Part shown: positions 21,662-32,753 of the stretch, piece by piece
How positions within the stretch are numbered: the stretch's first letter is position 1
Layout: each line of letters starts with the position of its first letter
NCBI GenBank assembly: GCA_036971615.1
Contig: JAYKKR010000012.1
Coordinates: 620,001-684,000, forward strand
Length of the DNA stretch: 64,000 nucleotides
Reading direction: 5' to 3'
DNA from: Amyloporia xantha
Lineage: Eukaryota; Basidiomycota; Agaricomycetes; Polyporales; Adustoporiaceae
Position numbers and translations under genes: made by a program
Notes under the pieces: model-generated
What the model was told of the DNA's origin: nothing
The model's input: the letters and a program-made list of their open reading frames with translations, nothing else
The model's database searches: none

Positions 21662-24133
21662 ATGTCGAACGACATTGGTCGTGGAGCCTATGCGCAAGCA
21701 GGTCTGGGCCCTAGCTTGGCCGATGTCGGTGCATCAACACAGAAACGGGTCCCTACAGTAGATGATCTGTCGAACTTAGGCACAAACAGGAAGATGACTT
21801 CGATGACCTCTAGTCTTACGAATGCGCGCGGCGAGAGCAGAGAGGCATCCATGAATCATGACGGCTCATTCATTATATTTTCTGGATGCACAGGCAGTGA
21901 TCACACTTCAACCGAGTGTGTGGCGTCACCCAAGTCCCGTCGCTCCGGTGATGAGGGTGCTATTTCATGCGTTCAGAGTATCAAGGACCTAAAAACTGGA
22001 CCGAAAGTGAATAAGAAGGAAGGCAGGAGTCGCCAGTATGCCGTTAATCTTTACATCTTGAGATATGCGGTATACTTAAAGCAGTTGTATAGCACATTTG
22101 TGCCAAGGCGGACTCCAGTGACGATTAAGACGCCCGCGGGGAAGATGGTCGACATTGAGGTCCTGAAGAAGATGGCGGAGGAGAACATCAAACAGCAACG
22201 TGCTACAGCACCATTGCAAGCAGAACGCGTAAAGACGCCAGAAGCGACTCGAAAGGAGAGCCTGAAACAGAAGAAGAAGAGACAGAGGGGTGAGAGGGCT
22301 AAAGGCCAGTGGGAAGAAGAAAAGGAAGTCGTGATAGAGAAAGAAGAAGGGGAGGAAGAGCGTGTGCGCAGAGACCAAAAAAAGCCGGTATGGAGGAAGC
22401 AGGAAGAGATGATGCAGATAGCAAGCGATCGAGCACAACAAGACAAAAGCCACTCAAGGAAAGTTTGGGAAGGGGATAACACTGAGTCTGAGGGTTCAGC
22501 AAAGGACAAGCCCTGTGACGAAAGCACGATACGCATTGGCACTGCAATCGCAGAATCCCAGGTTCCAGTTTCGCCGCCAGGTTTGGAGGTTCCTTCCCCC
22601 AGAAGTCAGACTGCTATCCAACCACCAACTTCTGCTCTGGCCACAGCCCGTGCCATTGAGGACCTCGGAAGTGTGGCATACCCCGAGGGCATTAATAGCC
22701 CAAAGGCCGAAATGAACGTCAACGCGAAGCGAGGCAAATTCAAGTAAGTCTTTATCTTCCTCGAATTGTCGTGAGTGCGGTTACTTACATCTACTTTCTT
22801 GGGCTAGATATGACCGTGATTTTCTGTTGCAATTTATGGAAGTCTGCAAGGAAAAGCCACATACATCGGCCCCATGGCTTGGCGCTTTCGGACTCGGCCC
22901 CTTCGAGCGAACCTCGCCCCCCGTGAATGATCCCTATCCTGGTCGTCGCGCATCTTCTGCGGTACTTGCTCCTCCATCCAAAATCGATCGACTTCCGATC
23001 ACCGCGGCTAAAAGCAAGATGTCGACTGAGGAGCGATTGGCAATGTTGACCCGTTCCATGCCAATGTCCAATAATCCTGGTGAATCCCCTATGGTTCACA
23101 TAACCGAGCAGCCGAACAAGCGTACACGTTCCAGAAGAGGGAGGCGTTCTGATGTCAACAAGGCGGATACTGGGCTGGGTTCCTTCAGAGAGTTATCCGC
23201 AAACCGATGGAGACCCAGCAGGCTCATGAATGACTCTGAAAAAATGAACACCGACTCCTCTGCAGCCATCCTTCGGAAGATACGAGCGTTGCTCAATAAG
23301 CTTACACTGGGGCGATTCGATACGCTCTCAGATCAGATTGTCGCTTGGACGAATCAGTCGGAGAAGGAGAAGAATGGTCGCATCCTCGACGAGATCGTTC
23401 GTCTGGTGTTCGATGGGGCAACAGACGAGACACGGCGGTCTGAAATGTATGCTCGCTTGTGCCGAAAGATGATGGAGCAGATCAGCCCAAATGTTCAGGA
23501 TGACAGTGTCAAGAATGCTGAAGGCAAGCCAGTCGCTGGTGGACAGCTATTCCGCAAGTGTCTTCTTCGTTGCTGTCAAGAGGCTTTCGAGCAGGATTGG
23601 ATGGCAACAGCGCTAGCTGCTGCAATGAACCCCGAGGATCAGGTGGCCGCTAACAGTCATGATAGTGCGGTACCTTCTAATGAGTGTTTTTCCGTGCAGA
23701 AGGCGAAATGGCACGCTCTTGTCCTATTCGTCGGCGAGCTCTTCAAGCAGCAAATTCTTACAGAGCGCATTATCCACAAGTATGTGAACAAGCTGCTTGA
23801 CGGTGGCGAGAACCATGAGGAGAAAATTGAGAGTTTGTGCGCGCTTTTGACCGCCGTCGGCCAGCAGCTCGACACGCCGAGGGCTCGGAGGCGTGTTGAC
23901 GTCTATTTCTCCCGCATGGGAGAGCTACGCAACAATCCCAACAACAGCCTCCGTACGCGTTTCATGTTGCAGGTGCGTCAATTTGATGATTGCTTTGGAG
24001 GTATTCAATCACCCTAATACTCGCTCAGGATATCATCGAGTTGCGTGAGCGTCAATGGAGACCACGCACAAAGATTATTGTCGTATCCAAGGTTCCATTA
24101 CTATCCAAGAGGAGGAGGGACGTACGCGACTGA
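21662..24133 (+). CDS. eIF4G-like protein lacking MA3, copy C
   Basis: Three exons (21662-22743, 22808-23972, 24029-24133) give 783 residues. The N-terminus is a decayed linker (DDLSNLGTNRKMTSM), followed by FVPRRTPVTIKTPAGKMVDIE, which resembles the segment before the charged region of eIF4G, then a highly charged Lys/Glu region, SVAYPEGINSPK, the eIF4E-binding YDRDFLLQFM across an intron, and a MIF4G domain more diverged than those of A and B. After DIIELRERQWRPR the reading frame ends within 20 codons. The final bases (AGGAGGAGGGACGTACGCGAC) resemble the very end of the MA3 region of copies A and B (GACGAGGAGCGACGCACACGG), so an internal deletion seems to have removed the linker and MA3. 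If made, it could bind eIF4E and eIF4A but would lack the C-terminal module. Confidence 0.75.
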
Positions 24134-24813
24134 CTGGAGTCGGTGAACAACACTAAATTGCGTGTACCGTTTCCGTGAGCGCTTTTCTTCAATTGTTCGT
24201 CCACTGCTATCATAACGATTTCATATGTTTCCGTTGCTATTCCATGCTCTTGCAATGCGGCTGTAGCATGTACATCTTGTCAAGCCAGGCTCCGACAGCT
24301 TTTGGCCGTGACATCTACGACTCCGTCTACATCTGCTCGAGCTTCCATACCCATGTATTAGTGCTAACAATTGCATGTCACATAAGAAATAATTACGAGC
24401 CTTTCTTCCTTGAAGCTCCCCGTACAAGCATCTGTTACCTACGGGCAGAATGTTCACTTTGCAGTCGGCATCTATATATTTATTTCCAGATTTGCTGGCA
24501 TAGTCACAACATTGATCGGCGAACGAATGTCCATTTCGGAGTTCCATTGTCATGGGGCTGTCGGTGGCTGGCAATGTCGAGGCTTGAAGCCTTGAGAAGC
24601 CACGGCTCTTGTTTGTTCTCGTTCTCTAAGACCAGCTTCTTGTCAGCTGCAACGACCCGCTCTCATGAAACTTGCTAGCTAACACAACCAATCCAAGTAT
24701 CACTGGGTATAATTGGGGGGAGCAATTTTTTTCTGTGTATATATCCGCCTACTGGTTCATCTCGCGCGACACCGAACTCGTTGGCTCGTCCACACGCTCT
24801 TCCGCTGCCGCGG
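24134..24813. other. Intergenic
   Basis: Lies between eIF4G copy C and the first exon of the TRK gene, so it contains the TRK promoter. Nothing else recognised. Confidence 0.5.
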
Positions 24814-27800
24814 ATGCCATCACTGTCTTCTCGCCCCCTCCCCAGAAACTGGCGTAGTAGGTTCACAGATGCATGGTCATACCTCCGAAGCCATCTCAAC
24901 TTCTATCGTATCCATATACTTGTCTTGTGCGTGTTTTTATCTATATCTCTCCATTCTAGGGTCTGTCATGATTCGTATGAATACGGCGGCTTCTGAATGC
25001 GGGATGATCAGCGAGACGAGAGCGTCTGGGCCGTAGATCGTAAGATTTGCTCAATGTGGCATGTTTTATACCACCCGGACGCGCATGCTATCTTTCATGT
25101 GATACAGTAGACAACTTCATACTGCATAGGCCGGGTCAGGAACCGACTTGGGAGCAGTCACGCCACCTGTTTGTCAATATGCTCATGCAGACAACCTCAT
25201 AATGCATATGTCGGGTGGGGGACCCACAGGATGCATTATGAGGTTGTCTGTTGTACCCTTGTAGGTTGGCTCCGGACATTACCTTCTGGAGCCACCCCAG
25301 GAGTGCAGAAGCTCTCATACACGTGATGGCTCAGGGCTGTATGATAGTTACAGAAGTTGAAAGATGTTCCATAGCTTTTTTGTGTAAATGTTCTATCTGG
25401 CTTTTAAACTGCGCTTGCCAGGATTATCAGTGCATCATGCAGCAGAGGACTCGCACTTGCGAGTGTATTCCCTCTTTTAATGATTTACTATTGCGTTATA
25501 TGTAAAACTAATTGACGTCGTCTGCAGCACGTTCACTCCCCTCGTTTTCTCGGGGATAGTATACGCAGTCAATGGAAAATACCCAGTTGCATACATAGAC
25601 TGCCTATTCAATTCTGTCAGTGCCATGACCGTATGTGGTCTGGCAACTATAGACCTCAGCAGGATGACGCCATTCCAACAAGTGCTGCTTTTTATCCAAA
25701 TGTGCCTTGGCAGCCCGGTATGTGATGGCTAGCCGTGTATTCCTTCGTACTGATGATTATGTGCGCAGGTCGCAGTATCCTGGGTCATGGTGTACATCCG
25801 GAGGTAAGCCATCACTGGTCAACTTGAATGTCCCCATGACTTCATGGCCTGCGTAGAACTTTCTTCGCTAGGAAGTTCCAGTACATTATGGAGGCAAAAA
25901 TATCTCGAGAGTTGTCCGAAAAGATTCACCGCCCGGTCAAAGTGAAGATCACGCCCCTTTGGCGTCGTGCCGCCCGTCTTTTGCTTCCGCACAAGAGCCC
26001 CCTACTCGATGACGCCAGCGAGAGTGCTGACAGCTCTAGTCACGATCACCGCCGATCCCATGCTTCGCGTGTGCGGCCTGATATGATCCGCAGAATGGAC
26101 GAAGCGCCAAGGCTCGTCAACCCTAGTGGCTGGATCAGCGAGGGACGCACGGAGCCCCTTACAATGGATCACCCGAGGAAGGTGGAGGTGCACCAGCCTG
26201 AGGCGCACACGCCCCAGCAGTATTTGTCATTCTCGGACATCGACAACCCTGACTTGGTCGATAGTATTGCCCCTGGCCAGTCTCTAGACAGTCCCGAGGA
26301 CGGCTCCGATACAGCCTCTCAGGCCAATGATCAAGACGAGAGTGAGCATGAGTTCGAAGCTTTACGCCAAGAAACACCGGATGGCTCTGGCCGCCAGCCA
26401 GGCAGTCTGAAACACAGGTGCGCAGCCACTTCCTTCCTCGTGCTAGATTTCATTGCTGACTTGGTTAGACCACAGCGTGTGTTCTCAGATCCTGCTATGT
26501 CTATGCCTTTCTCGGAATCTCCCGTGTCAGGTCTGCCTTCGCCAGTATCTTGTAGGCTTAGCACCTTCTTAACACGTTATGATTGCAGAAACGCCTGAGT
26601 TCAATCGCTCGCACTCAATCAATGTCGCTGCACAGAGTCGACAACCGAATATGCCCCACACACAGACCGTAGAGTTTGCATTCACGCCGCATCCCGTGCG
26701 CCAGCCTCGATCAGATCGTGAACTCAGACCTCTCGAGTCAATCTTGCAGGATCGCACCGATAGCGTAGATTATTTTTCATCAGCAGGACGAAGTAAGATG
26801 CAAGTTGATATCATAAAATGTATTTCAATTGACCTCGTCTAGGGCGGGGATCCATGCGCTCAGCTACAATGTCTCTACCGCACAGCGTGGACTCCCGTGC
26901 CTCTGGGCGTAGGACCACGACTCACGCGATGCACAGTGGGTTTGGAGGCTTTCCGATGCCACACGAGATTGCGACAAGTCTCGTCCGCCGGTTTTTTCCC
27001 AACTTGGAACGTCAACTTACGCGTACTGTCACTATTCCGCGAACGCGGACCATTGCATCACACCGTGGCTCGATTGCGTCGGGCGCACACCCGGTGTCAT
27101 ACATCAGCTTCGAGGCGGTCGTCGGACGGAACTCAAACTTTAAGGCCCTGACGCGTGAGCAACAGGAAGAGCTAGGAGGCGTGGAGTACCGTGCACTCGG
27201 TGCCCTGCTCTGGATTGTAGGCGCAGTAAGCGACGGACAGTCTTCACGTTGCCCAGAGTCTGAGATTCTTCCAGTATCATATCTTGTCACAATTACTAGC
27301 GTTTGTCGTGATCGCTCCTTACATATCGATTCCACGATGGAGCGGCGACTTCAAGCCACCTCAGCTCTTTCGAGATGTCTCGCCTGTCTGGTACGTTCAG
27401 TCGCGCTTTAGTCCCTTCTCTTCGCTGATTTTTCGCAAAGGTTTTCCGCTTTCCAAGTAGTATCGGCTTACACTAACACAGGGATGTCTCTTGTCGACCA
27501 GTCCATGATCCCATTTCAACGAGCATATCCCATGATATTTATGATGATATTTCTTATATTAGCTGGCAACACTGCCTTCGTAAGTTCGGGTCGCTATGTC
27601 TTGAGCCTGTGCTGAAGCTTCCTTTTCCTAGCCCGTATTGTAAGTCCCACGAATTAACTCACTAGTAGTCGTCCTTGTGGTGTCAGACATCGCTGACATT
27701 TCTTCGTTGCTCTTGCGTGGACAAATTAGCTTACGATTCACGATGTACGTGTTTCGACCATTCATCTGTAGCCGCGATAGTGACCAGCCACTAGATGGCT

Positions 27801-29246
27801 AATAACCAAGGTAGTACGACAAGGCTCGCGTGTTAACGAGACATTGCATTTTTTGCTCGATCATCCGCGACGATGCTTCGTATATCTCTTCCCTTCTCAC
27901 CAAACTTGGTTTCTCTGGACTATAATCGTCTCCCTCACGTCAGTATCTCGCATCAATCAATTCTGCTTACCACGCTCAGCTGGATATAGCATGACAGATT
28001 GGTTCTTCTTCCTGATTCTAGATCTGGGAAATTCTGCGGTCACATCGATACCCCCGGGAGTGCGTGTTATTGATGGCCTGCTGCAAGCGGCCGCTGTCCG
28101 AGGCGCAGGCTTCGGCGTCGTCGCTCTTTCAGCTATTGCGCCAGCTGTCAAGTACGTGTGTTGCAAAGTGATGCCAATATGTTTGTTGACGTGTCATTCA
28201 GAGTACTTTACGTTGTCATGATGTATGTCAGTATATGTAAGTGCACCTCCCTCCATGCGAATTCTAATACTGACCATTCTTATCAGATCCCGTCGCCATG
28301 AGGTAGCCCCTTTCCCCAATAGCGAGTATGACAAAAGCTTACCATGTGCATGAAAGTGTACGCTCTACGAATGTCTACGAAGAGAAATCTCTCGGGGTTT
28401 TCGATGACGACGAGGAATCGGTGGATGAAGAGTTCCAACCTACTGGCAGCCGTATTACGGTGTGGAGTCGATACCTTGCCATGCACATGCGAAAGCAGCT
28501 TTCTTTTGGTGAGGCCTACATCATCGTTACGAGCTTTAGACGATTGATTTTGGATGAATCAGACATGTGGTGGCTAGGAACTGCGTTGTTTTTGATATGT
28601 ATCATCGAGGTAAGGTGTGCATACCAAAATGACTGTTGACAAGCCAATTTGACCTTCTATAGAGGGACAGCCTTGACAACGAAGCGAATGCAACCTGGTT
28701 CAACATATTCCGAATCCGTGAGTCGGACCATAAATCAACTTGTCCTGATTGCATCCTTATCTGGGCGAAGTGTTCGAGATAGTGTCTGCATACGGAACTG
28801 TCGGTCTCAGCCTCGGGGTGCCTACTGTGAGTAATAACTTATGACTCGCTACACCCAGATTGGTGTTGATTTTAGTATAGGACAACTTCTCTTTCTCCGG
28901 GGCCCTCAGGCCACTGTCAAAACTGATTGTATGCGTTGTGATGCTACGGGGCAGGCATCGCGGCTTACCGGTCGCTATCGATCGGGCTGTCATGCTCCCG
29001 TTCGAGTTCAATCCTGCGTTCGAGAGGGGCTCCGACGATCAGGCTGAGGGCGAGACCTACCGGCCAGGTTCTAGGAATGGAACAGCTCACTCAGGCTTCA
29101 TGAACGAGAAGAGCCCTCCTCGTGTACCAGTCCAGCGAAATTTCACAAGACCGGATGATCAAGAAGGGGCTCGCGAGATGCCACCTCGAGATGCGCAAAG
29201 ACGAAGCAGCCGGATCAGGGACGAAGAAGTACATTTTGGTACATAA
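24814..29246 (+). CDS. TRK1: TRK-type potassium transporter
   Basis: High-affinity potassium uptake at the plasma membrane (Trk/Ktr superfamily). Nineteen exons sum to 2892 nt, 963 residues. Exon 1 (24814-24926) encodes WRSRFTDAWSYL and HLNFYRIHIL and joins to FTPLVFSGIVYAVNG at 25528 across a 601-nt intron. The four P-loops with their filter glycines are visible: MTVCGLAT, YTNTGMSLVD, AVRGAGFGVV and SAYGTVGLSLG. The long, variable cytoplasmic loop between the first and second repeats is present (about residues 120-440), as are LHFLLDHPRRC, TDWFFFL and VRSTNVYEEKSLG. Very short exons occur at 27632-27639 (8 nt), 27730-27748 (19 nt) and 28287-28302 (16 nt), all supported by family identity. 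All filter residues are present, so it should be functional. Confidence 0.93.
25189..25249. repeat. Perfect 19-bp inverted repeat inside TRK intron 1
   Basis: AGACAACCTCATAATGCAT at 25189-25207 and its exact reverse complement at 25231-25249, with a 23-nt loop (containing TCGGGTGGGGGACCC). A diverged third copy of the arm (AGACAACTTCATACTGCAT) lies near 25110. It may be a small mobile or fold-back element that enlarged the intron. Confidence 0.85.
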
Positions 29247-29522
29247 GTAGACACCGGACATCACTACTGTGACTATTGCTTTCTCATACTCACTATATTT
29301 ACACTATATTTAATCAAGTCGGAAGCTTCAGGCCTCACTTTTGCTCGACTACGCACATTTACAACACACTGCGGGGATGTAGCATCAGATTTGAACGAGA
29401 TTTACACAGTACAAATATGTAACACTAACATTCCAGTCAAGACGATGGTAGGCGCTGCAGGTCTGGAGGCCCATCAAAGTACGTTTACACTTCGATCCTG
29501 GAGCGGAAATTACTGCATTATC
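29247..29522. other. Shared 3' region of TRK and PPM1
   Basis: Convergent gene ends. AT-rich segments near 29285-29320 would suit the TRK transcript end. No gene. Confidence 0.4.
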
Positions 29523-30829
29523 TCATGTCATACCTCCGGCAGCACAATACCCCCAGGTCGCCCATTTTGCCTTCACGTCGGCCGCGTTATGCGGGAGCTT
29601 GACGCCCCATGTGATGGCATAGTGCCCGAGGACCAGCTCCAGTTCCTCGATCTCATCGAGCATCTCAAGGTGGGCGATCCTGCAGGCCATGTCAATCCTG
29701 GAAGACCGTCTCTTAATATTTGGCACTTGCCTTTCCTGCTCCGACGGCTCGATGTATGCCCTCCGGATGTCGCGCAGCGTGAGCGCGTTTGATGCAGAGA
29801 AGTCATGTTGCAGGAACCTGTTCGACAGGGACGCAAATGTCGAATATGGCTCCGCACCTGGGAGAGACACACTACGCGCCTGAGTACACTGTGTAAGACT
29901 CATGCCGTATGAATAACACACATGTACGGCACCTGTAGGTTGGCCTTCATAACCCGCCCGAACGAGTCCTCTAGACCGAACATTTCGTACACTATCCCGC
30001 CGAGCACGCCACATCGAGGAGATTCCTGTGTATCTGGCGGTGGTGAGGAGAAGTGGTCGACGAACCATTGGATGAGCGCAGCGGAGTCGGCGGGCGTCAT
30101 GTAAACGAGGACACATTCGAAGAGGAGGAGTGTTGGATGTGAGGGCGACAGCAGACCCGTAAGGGCTGCGAGGGCTTCGGAAGGCGGTTGTCGGAGGTCC
30201 ACAGGAAGCAGATGGTAGACTGGCGCATGCAGGGCTGTCCCTCCGTTGGCTGCGCCGTGTCAGAGTGTACAGTAGCACGACTGACAACCAGTGCTTACCC
30301 AGTGAGACATCCTCAGGCTTCCCGAGCACCGCACTCAGCTCCCTGCTCTTCCGAATTGCCATCGCCTTCTTCGTCGTGACCTCTGCAAAGTCCAGTTCAA
30401 TATAGGTCTTCAGCCACTCCCTCCGCGGTCCTGTCTTCCTATCAGAGACCCGCATCAGCGCCCCGCCCTTCATTTCCACACACATTTGCAGAGCAGTTCA
30501 CGCACCGAGATCCGCCAGAATCGGGTGTCGCTCCCTGCTCCGAGGCTCACGATCTGGGATGGGGCACCCTCCTGTTCTGAGAACGCGAGCCACTGGTCGA
30601 CGAGCTTGTCGATGCCCTCAGAGCGCACGTAAGTTCCGAGATTGATCAATGGTGGTCTAGATGGCTGGAGATGCGCACGGGGGACGAAATATCGGATGAA
30701 AGGATCTGTGAGGTAGTGTTTCTGCACCGCGGAGAGGCGCGCTAGAGCAGCATCGGAGTCTGTCGCACGAACGGCTGCGTCGGTGTCGGATGGGTTAGGC
30801 TCGTCGCGTTGTCGCGAGGGAGGAAGCAT
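29523..30829 (-). CDS. PPM1: Leucine carboxyl methyltransferase (PP2A methylation)
   Basis: Methylates the C-terminal leucine carboxyl of the PP2A catalytic subunit using S-adenosylmethionine, which controls assembly of PP2A holoenzymes in the cytosol. Five exons (30829-30502, 30430-30299, 30249-29933, 29879-29731, 29679-29523) give 360 residues, as usual for the family. Visible are TDPFIRYFVP, the SAM-binding SLGAGSDTRFWR, YIELDFAEVTTKKA, VDLRQP, FECVLVYM and, at the end, LPHNAADVKAKWATWGYCAA. Intron 4 (29680-29730) starts with GC in the textbook context AG|GCAAGT, and no GT alternative restores the frame. The exon 1 donor was taken as C|GTGAAC because it alone keeps frame with the next exon. 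The gene looks intact. Confidence 0.93.
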
Positions 30830-31036
30830 TTCAGGTAGTATTTATACAGGGCACGTAGTGGACTAGAGGTAAGTTGTGAACGTACTAGTGGCCTGTGTAC
30901 GGTTGCAGGGGGTAAGCGCCTCAGTGAGGCAAGGCACGTGCCGCCCGCGTATACGGACAGCAGACTCTAGCAGACTGTCGCATTCCTCGAAGTCTTACGC
31001 CGGGAGGGCTTTTCGCCAAAAAACACTGCTATCGTG
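30830..31036. promoter_or_regulatory. Divergent promoter region PPM1 / TIM22
   Basis: About 200 bp separate two divergently transcribed housekeeping genes, so both core promoters must lie here. No TATA box is obvious. Confidence 0.45.
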
Positions 31037-31728
31037 ATGACTTCAATACCACTCGTCGCACCGGTCTTTCCTGCCGGAAAGGAGCCTCTCCCTCCAGGTA
31101 TCTCAGAGGCAGAGCGCGAGAACTTCCTGCAGGCGAAAAAGTACCAGGACTACATGTCGATGGGTATGGAGTCGTGCGTTGCAAAGACGGTCATTGCAGG
31201 CGGCGGAGGTGCGTCTTATCCACTGTCTCACTGGGTGCTCTGGACGTGTTTTAGATGTGGCTGCATTACCTTGACAGGTTTTGTGATCGGAGGGTTCTTC
31301 TCACTGATGAGCTCGTCATTCGCGTACGAAGACCCGCTGTTGCGGCAGAACGTGACACGGACACAGAAGGCGAGCGAGGTCTTTAAGGAGATGGGCCGTG
31401 GTATGTGGAGGAGCGGGAAGGGCTTTGGGAAGGTCGGCGCACTGTTTGCGGGGATCGAGTGTGTGTTCGAGTCGGTGCGTCGTGTATACTTTCCCTCATA
31501 TCTCTGAACCCTGTGTTGTTGACTACGCTGACGTTTGTGGGCGTGAAGTATCGGGCGAGGAACGACATGGTAAATCCCATCGCGGCGGGCTTCGTGGCAG
31601 GTGGCATACTCGCGCGAAACTCAGGGCCCAAGGCGGCATTCGGCGGCGGCCTCGCATTTGCTGCATTCTCAGCGGCTATCGACCTGTTCCTCAGACGAGA
31701 AACTCCAGAGTGCGTGTTCACACTGTAG
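31037..31728 (+). CDS. TIM22: Mitochondrial inner membrane translocase Tim22
   Basis: Channel subunit of the carrier translocase, which inserts polytopic proteins into the mitochondrial inner membrane. Three exons (31037-31208, 31278-31474, 31549-31728) give 182 residues, the usual size. Seen in the sequence: a polar N-terminus, the Cys in MGMESCVAKT, GFVIGGFFSLMSSSF, the conserved TRTQKASEVFKEMGRGM stretch, and two glycine-rich helices (NPIAAGFVAGGILA and AAFGGGLAFAAFSAAIDLF). The start is the ATG at 31037. The last few codons after RRETPE are not conserved in the family; an alternative 3' splice at GA|GTGCGTG would replace them. Confidence 0.92.
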
Positions 31729-32753
31729 TTTTGAGTTATCGATCTCTGACTGGCTAGCGTTGTAGTGACGACTGAGATTGGAGGCGCTTTGAGGCTGGTA
31801 CTCACGGCATTTATAGAACATATAGCTGCGCAATAGTGTATCTGCGCATTCTAATTGGATTCTCATCTCCCGTGGAACGTCATCCTGCGTTTTCTCATGC
31901 TGCTAGCACCCACCAGGCGGTACAGTGGGTTATGTACAGCAAGTGTCGTGAAGAGACCAGTGCGAGCTATATTTGTGGTGGCTATTTCTGGACCAGCTAT
32001 CTCGGATCGCTTTGGCGTCTCATGAGACTGGGGACACCGATTCGATCCGTGCGACACCCGTGGGGGCAAATATCCCAGTGGGTCGGCGAAGCGTCAACGG
32101 AGAGATATGTTTCCCGTCTGGGGCGGCCTACGGAGCTATACAGGCACCAGAGTGGACCGCGTGCAGGGTGCACGTTCCAGCTCATGTAAAGCGGTCTTCC
32201 TTCTTGATCGAATTCGAAGATGCGGTCGTAAGATGGTGCTGAACGTGCCCAATAATAGGTATGTCTTGGTCAACTTTTGTGATGCACCGCAAGATCATTG
32301 AATGACAGCAGTCGCGGTCATGCCTACTGGTGCCTTGACAGTGACTAAGTACTCTTCGATATGAATCAGACATCCCTTTTTATGATCCTGGCTGATAAAA
32401 GTACCACTTCATGGGGAACGATATGTCCCATTAGTGTCACCGGGAGGGTAAGAGTCGAGAGGTTTGTCACGTGATCTGGTGCAAAGCCATCTCCACCCTC
32501 ACTTTTCTTCCGCCAACGTTTCTTCCGCCCTCCATCTCTCCCCCATACTTTTTGAAGTCGAGTCGAACGTGCACAGCATTTCTATCGACATTGCAAAGAT
32601 TTTAGCAGATCTTGCCTAGGAGAGGCCGGATCTTGATCCGTGTAGAAAATAGGGTGGATCTGGTCAGGGACAGCCTGGCAGGCGCCTTTCTCGACTATTT
32701 GAGCTCACGGCACGCCAAAATTCATCCTGCCCAGCTCCTCCGCTCTCTCGACC
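31729..32753. other. Intergenic
   Basis: The open frames in 31830-32300 have no motif and no splice logic. CT-rich sequence near 32500-32560 probably belongs to the promoter of the arrestin gene. Confidence 0.5.

Noticed and set aside
24814..25527. 5' truncation of the TRK gene by the inverted repeat
   Set aside because: Exon 1 with the conserved LNFYRIH motif was found at 24814-24926 and joins in phase, so the repeat lies in an intron and the gene is complete.
31836..32300. Several overlapping small frames between TIM22 and the arrestin gene
   Set aside because: No family resemblance, no conserved motif and mutual overlap on both strands.
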